Part shown: piece after piece, positions 5,915-6,782 of the stretch | How the letters are laid out: each line of letters begins with the position of its first letter | Numbering within the stretch: position 1 is the first letter of the stretch | Assembly (NCBI GenBank): GCA_014237955.1 | Contig: JABABY010000110.1 | Location: forward strand, 1-6,782 | Length of the DNA stretch: 6,782 nucleotides | Direction of reading: 5' to 3' | DNA from: Planctomycetota bacterium | GTDB taxonomy: Bacteria; Planctomycetota; Planctomycetia; Pirellulales; UBA7805 | Made by a program: the position numbers and the translations under genes | The notes under the pieces: model-generated | Database searches by the model: none | What the model was told of the DNA's origin: nothing | Seen by the model: the letters and a program-made list of their open reading frames with translations, nothing else

Positions 5915-5932
5915 GTCTGTTCTTTCAGACAG
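5915..5932. repeat. Inverted repeat downstream of the right-edge gene
   Basis: GTCTG (5915-5919) and CAGAC (5926-5930) flank six bases, and the same stretch also reads CTGT, eight bases, ACAG (5917-5932). It lies about 55 nt beyond the stop of the minus-strand gene ending at 5987, so a weak 3' hairpin is the simplest reading. The stem is short and not followed by a real T-run. Confidence 0.3.
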
Positions 5933-5986
5933 AATGCGATCGGGGAGAATCTGCGATGTGAGCAAAGAGGCCCAATGAGATTCTTT

Positions 5987-6782
5987 CTAACGCGACTGCG
6001 GATCAGCATTTCCGCTCGGAGATTCCGGCCTGCGGGCAGTTGCTTCCGGCGGCATTTCAAGAACTTTGCGCCAGCCAAAAGGAACGTTTGGTGGGGCAAA
6101 CAACTGCTTGAGGCTTTCAAAGGGATCGTTAATGACGATATTTGAAAATTCATATGTAGAATAGGTATCGCCCGGATCGTAAATCCGCAAAGCCACGGGG
6201 CGGAAATCGGTACGATGAAGTCTGAGGATCGCCTCGCGAAAATTGCCGGCATCTGACTGGGTCCGCGGAATAGCGTCGACCCAGATTTCAGTTTCGGCAT
6301 ACTCTTGAGGTGTGACAATGCAGAGAAAATAACGCTGTCTCAAATCTGCGGCTTTGGAACCAAAGAGGAACGGCAAAGGTGTGTTACTGATGGCCTCGCC
6401 TTGAAGTTCGTCAGGGATCTTGCGTTCAATAACGCGTTTTGTTTTGTGGTCTCGCTGCCAGATCGATTCGCCATCGCAAACCCAATGTTCGCCATATGTA
6501 TCTTTTGCAGCCTCATATTGGCCGGTTTTTGTATCGAGATTCATCACCCGCGTGATACGAAAAGTACCCTTATCTGGATTGGCATATTTCAAATCACCAT
6601 TATTAACAATGAGTGGCACATCCTTGAACTGGGGCAGTTCAAAGGCAGGGTTGTAATTCCACCGCGTAAAATTACATCGAAAGGTTTCGGTTTCGTCTGT
6701 ATGGTTCTGCCAGTTTATAAGGATTTGATCGAGGTAGGTTTCTTGCTTGGCTGTGAGATGGAATCTTTTTGGAATTCCAGCC
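5987..6782 (-). CDS. TIGR03009-like planctomycete protein, C-terminal part (5' end beyond the window)
   Basis: The frame is open through the right edge, leaving 264 residues and the stop at 5987-5989. The visible part starts in AGIPKRFHLTAKQETYLDQI and continues LINWQNHTDETETFRCNFTRW (about 21-41). Later come GDLKYANPDKGTFRI, GEHWVCDGESIWQRD, a segment with NTPLPFLFG and RYFLCIV, then EIWVDAIP, LRLHRTDFRPVALRIYD and STYEFSNIVIND. This run of beta strands, in which a helper domain senses or carries a hydrophobic ligand, resembles LolA-like folds. The wording and order recall the planctomycete TIGR03009 domain, whose function is unknown. A Pro/Ser-rich tail ends the protein. A signal peptide would be expected upstream but lies outside the window. 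A shorter version beginning at the GTG at 6619 would remove conserved-looking sequence, so I take the gene to extend past the edge. The family name is from memory and moderately sure. Confidence 0.72.
   Translation of the reverse strand, partial: AGIPKRFHLTAKQETYLDQILINWQNHTDETETFRCNFTRWNYNPAFELPQFKDVPLIVNNGDLKYANPDKGTFRITRVMNLDTKTGQYEAAKDTYGEHWVCDGESIWQRDHKTKRVIERKIPDELQGEAISNTPLPFLFGSKAADLRQRYFLCIVTPQEYAETEIWVDAIPRTQSDAGNFREAILRLHRTDFRPVALRIYDPGDTYSTYEFSNIVINDPFESLKQLFAPPNVPFGWRKVLEMPPEATARRPESPSGNADPQSR

Larger units (their letters stand above)
5503..5986. other. 484-nt intergenic region with no convincing gene
   Basis: This stretch separates two minus-strand genes. The part nearest 5503 should hold the promoter of the Cys-rich gene, but I find no clear -35/-10 pair. 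It contains an AT-rich tract near 5665-5705 and several short inverted repeats: 5594-5613, 5615-5629, 5801-5819 and 5915-5932. On the plus strand an 18-codon reading frame, GTG at 5838 to TGA at 5894, follows a well-spaced GGGAGG. Its composition says nothing, and I do not call it a gene. No tRNA or recognisable structured RNA was seen. Confidence 0.5.

Noticed and set aside
5872..6318. Minus-strand frame of 148 codons
   Set aside because: Overlaps the TIGR03009-like gene in another frame and has no family-like features.

Overview
This 6.8-kb chromosomal window has moderate GC content and looks like it comes from a planctomycete. The best evidence for that is the partial gene at the right edge, which resembles a secreted or envelope family (TIGR03009 type) that I know mainly from Planctomycetes. 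The small secreted protein beside it, with a beta-sandwich, a Cys-rich linker and a hydrophobic tail, also fits, as do the divergent UvrA and the long, loosely packed intergenic regions. The taxonomic call is an inference from protein style, because there is no rRNA in the window.

Layout from left to right. Positions 1-899 (minus strand) hold the N-terminal 299 residues of a UvrA-type excinuclease subunit, cut by the left edge. A gap of about 236 nt separates it from the divergent plus-strand genes. These are ilvN (1136-1645, acetolactate synthase regulatory subunit), ilvC (1764-2768, ketol-acid reductoisomerase), tdk (2865-3464, thymidine kinase of the E. coli-like long type) and an alpha/beta-hydrolase-like gene (about 3506-4639). 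A near-perfect 26-bp dyad starts on the tdk stop codon and separates tdk from the hydrolase gene. Two minus-strand genes converge on this run: a secreted Cys-rich protein (4726-5502) and the right-edge TIGR03009-like gene (5987-6782, 5' end missing). The 484-nt gap between them (5503-5986) has no convincing gene but holds several short inverted repeats.

Function. IlvN and IlvC serve consecutive steps of branched-chain amino acid synthesis: IlvN tunes acetolactate synthase, and IlvC reduces and isomerises its product. The catalytic subunit gene ilvB is not in the window. Tdk (thymidine salvage) and UvrA (DNA repair) are housekeeping genes with no evident link to that pathway. The two right-hand minus-strand genes look like envelope or exported proteins of unknown role.

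I found no mobile element, CRISPR array, tRNA, rRNA or defence cassette, and no convincing undescribed multi-gene system. The points most worth a second look are the loss of the usual zinc ligands in Tdk, the strict four-residue cysteine spacing and in-frame 27-bp repeat in the exported protein, the dyads near 3462-3487 and 5594-5629, and the altered ABC motifs of UvrA.
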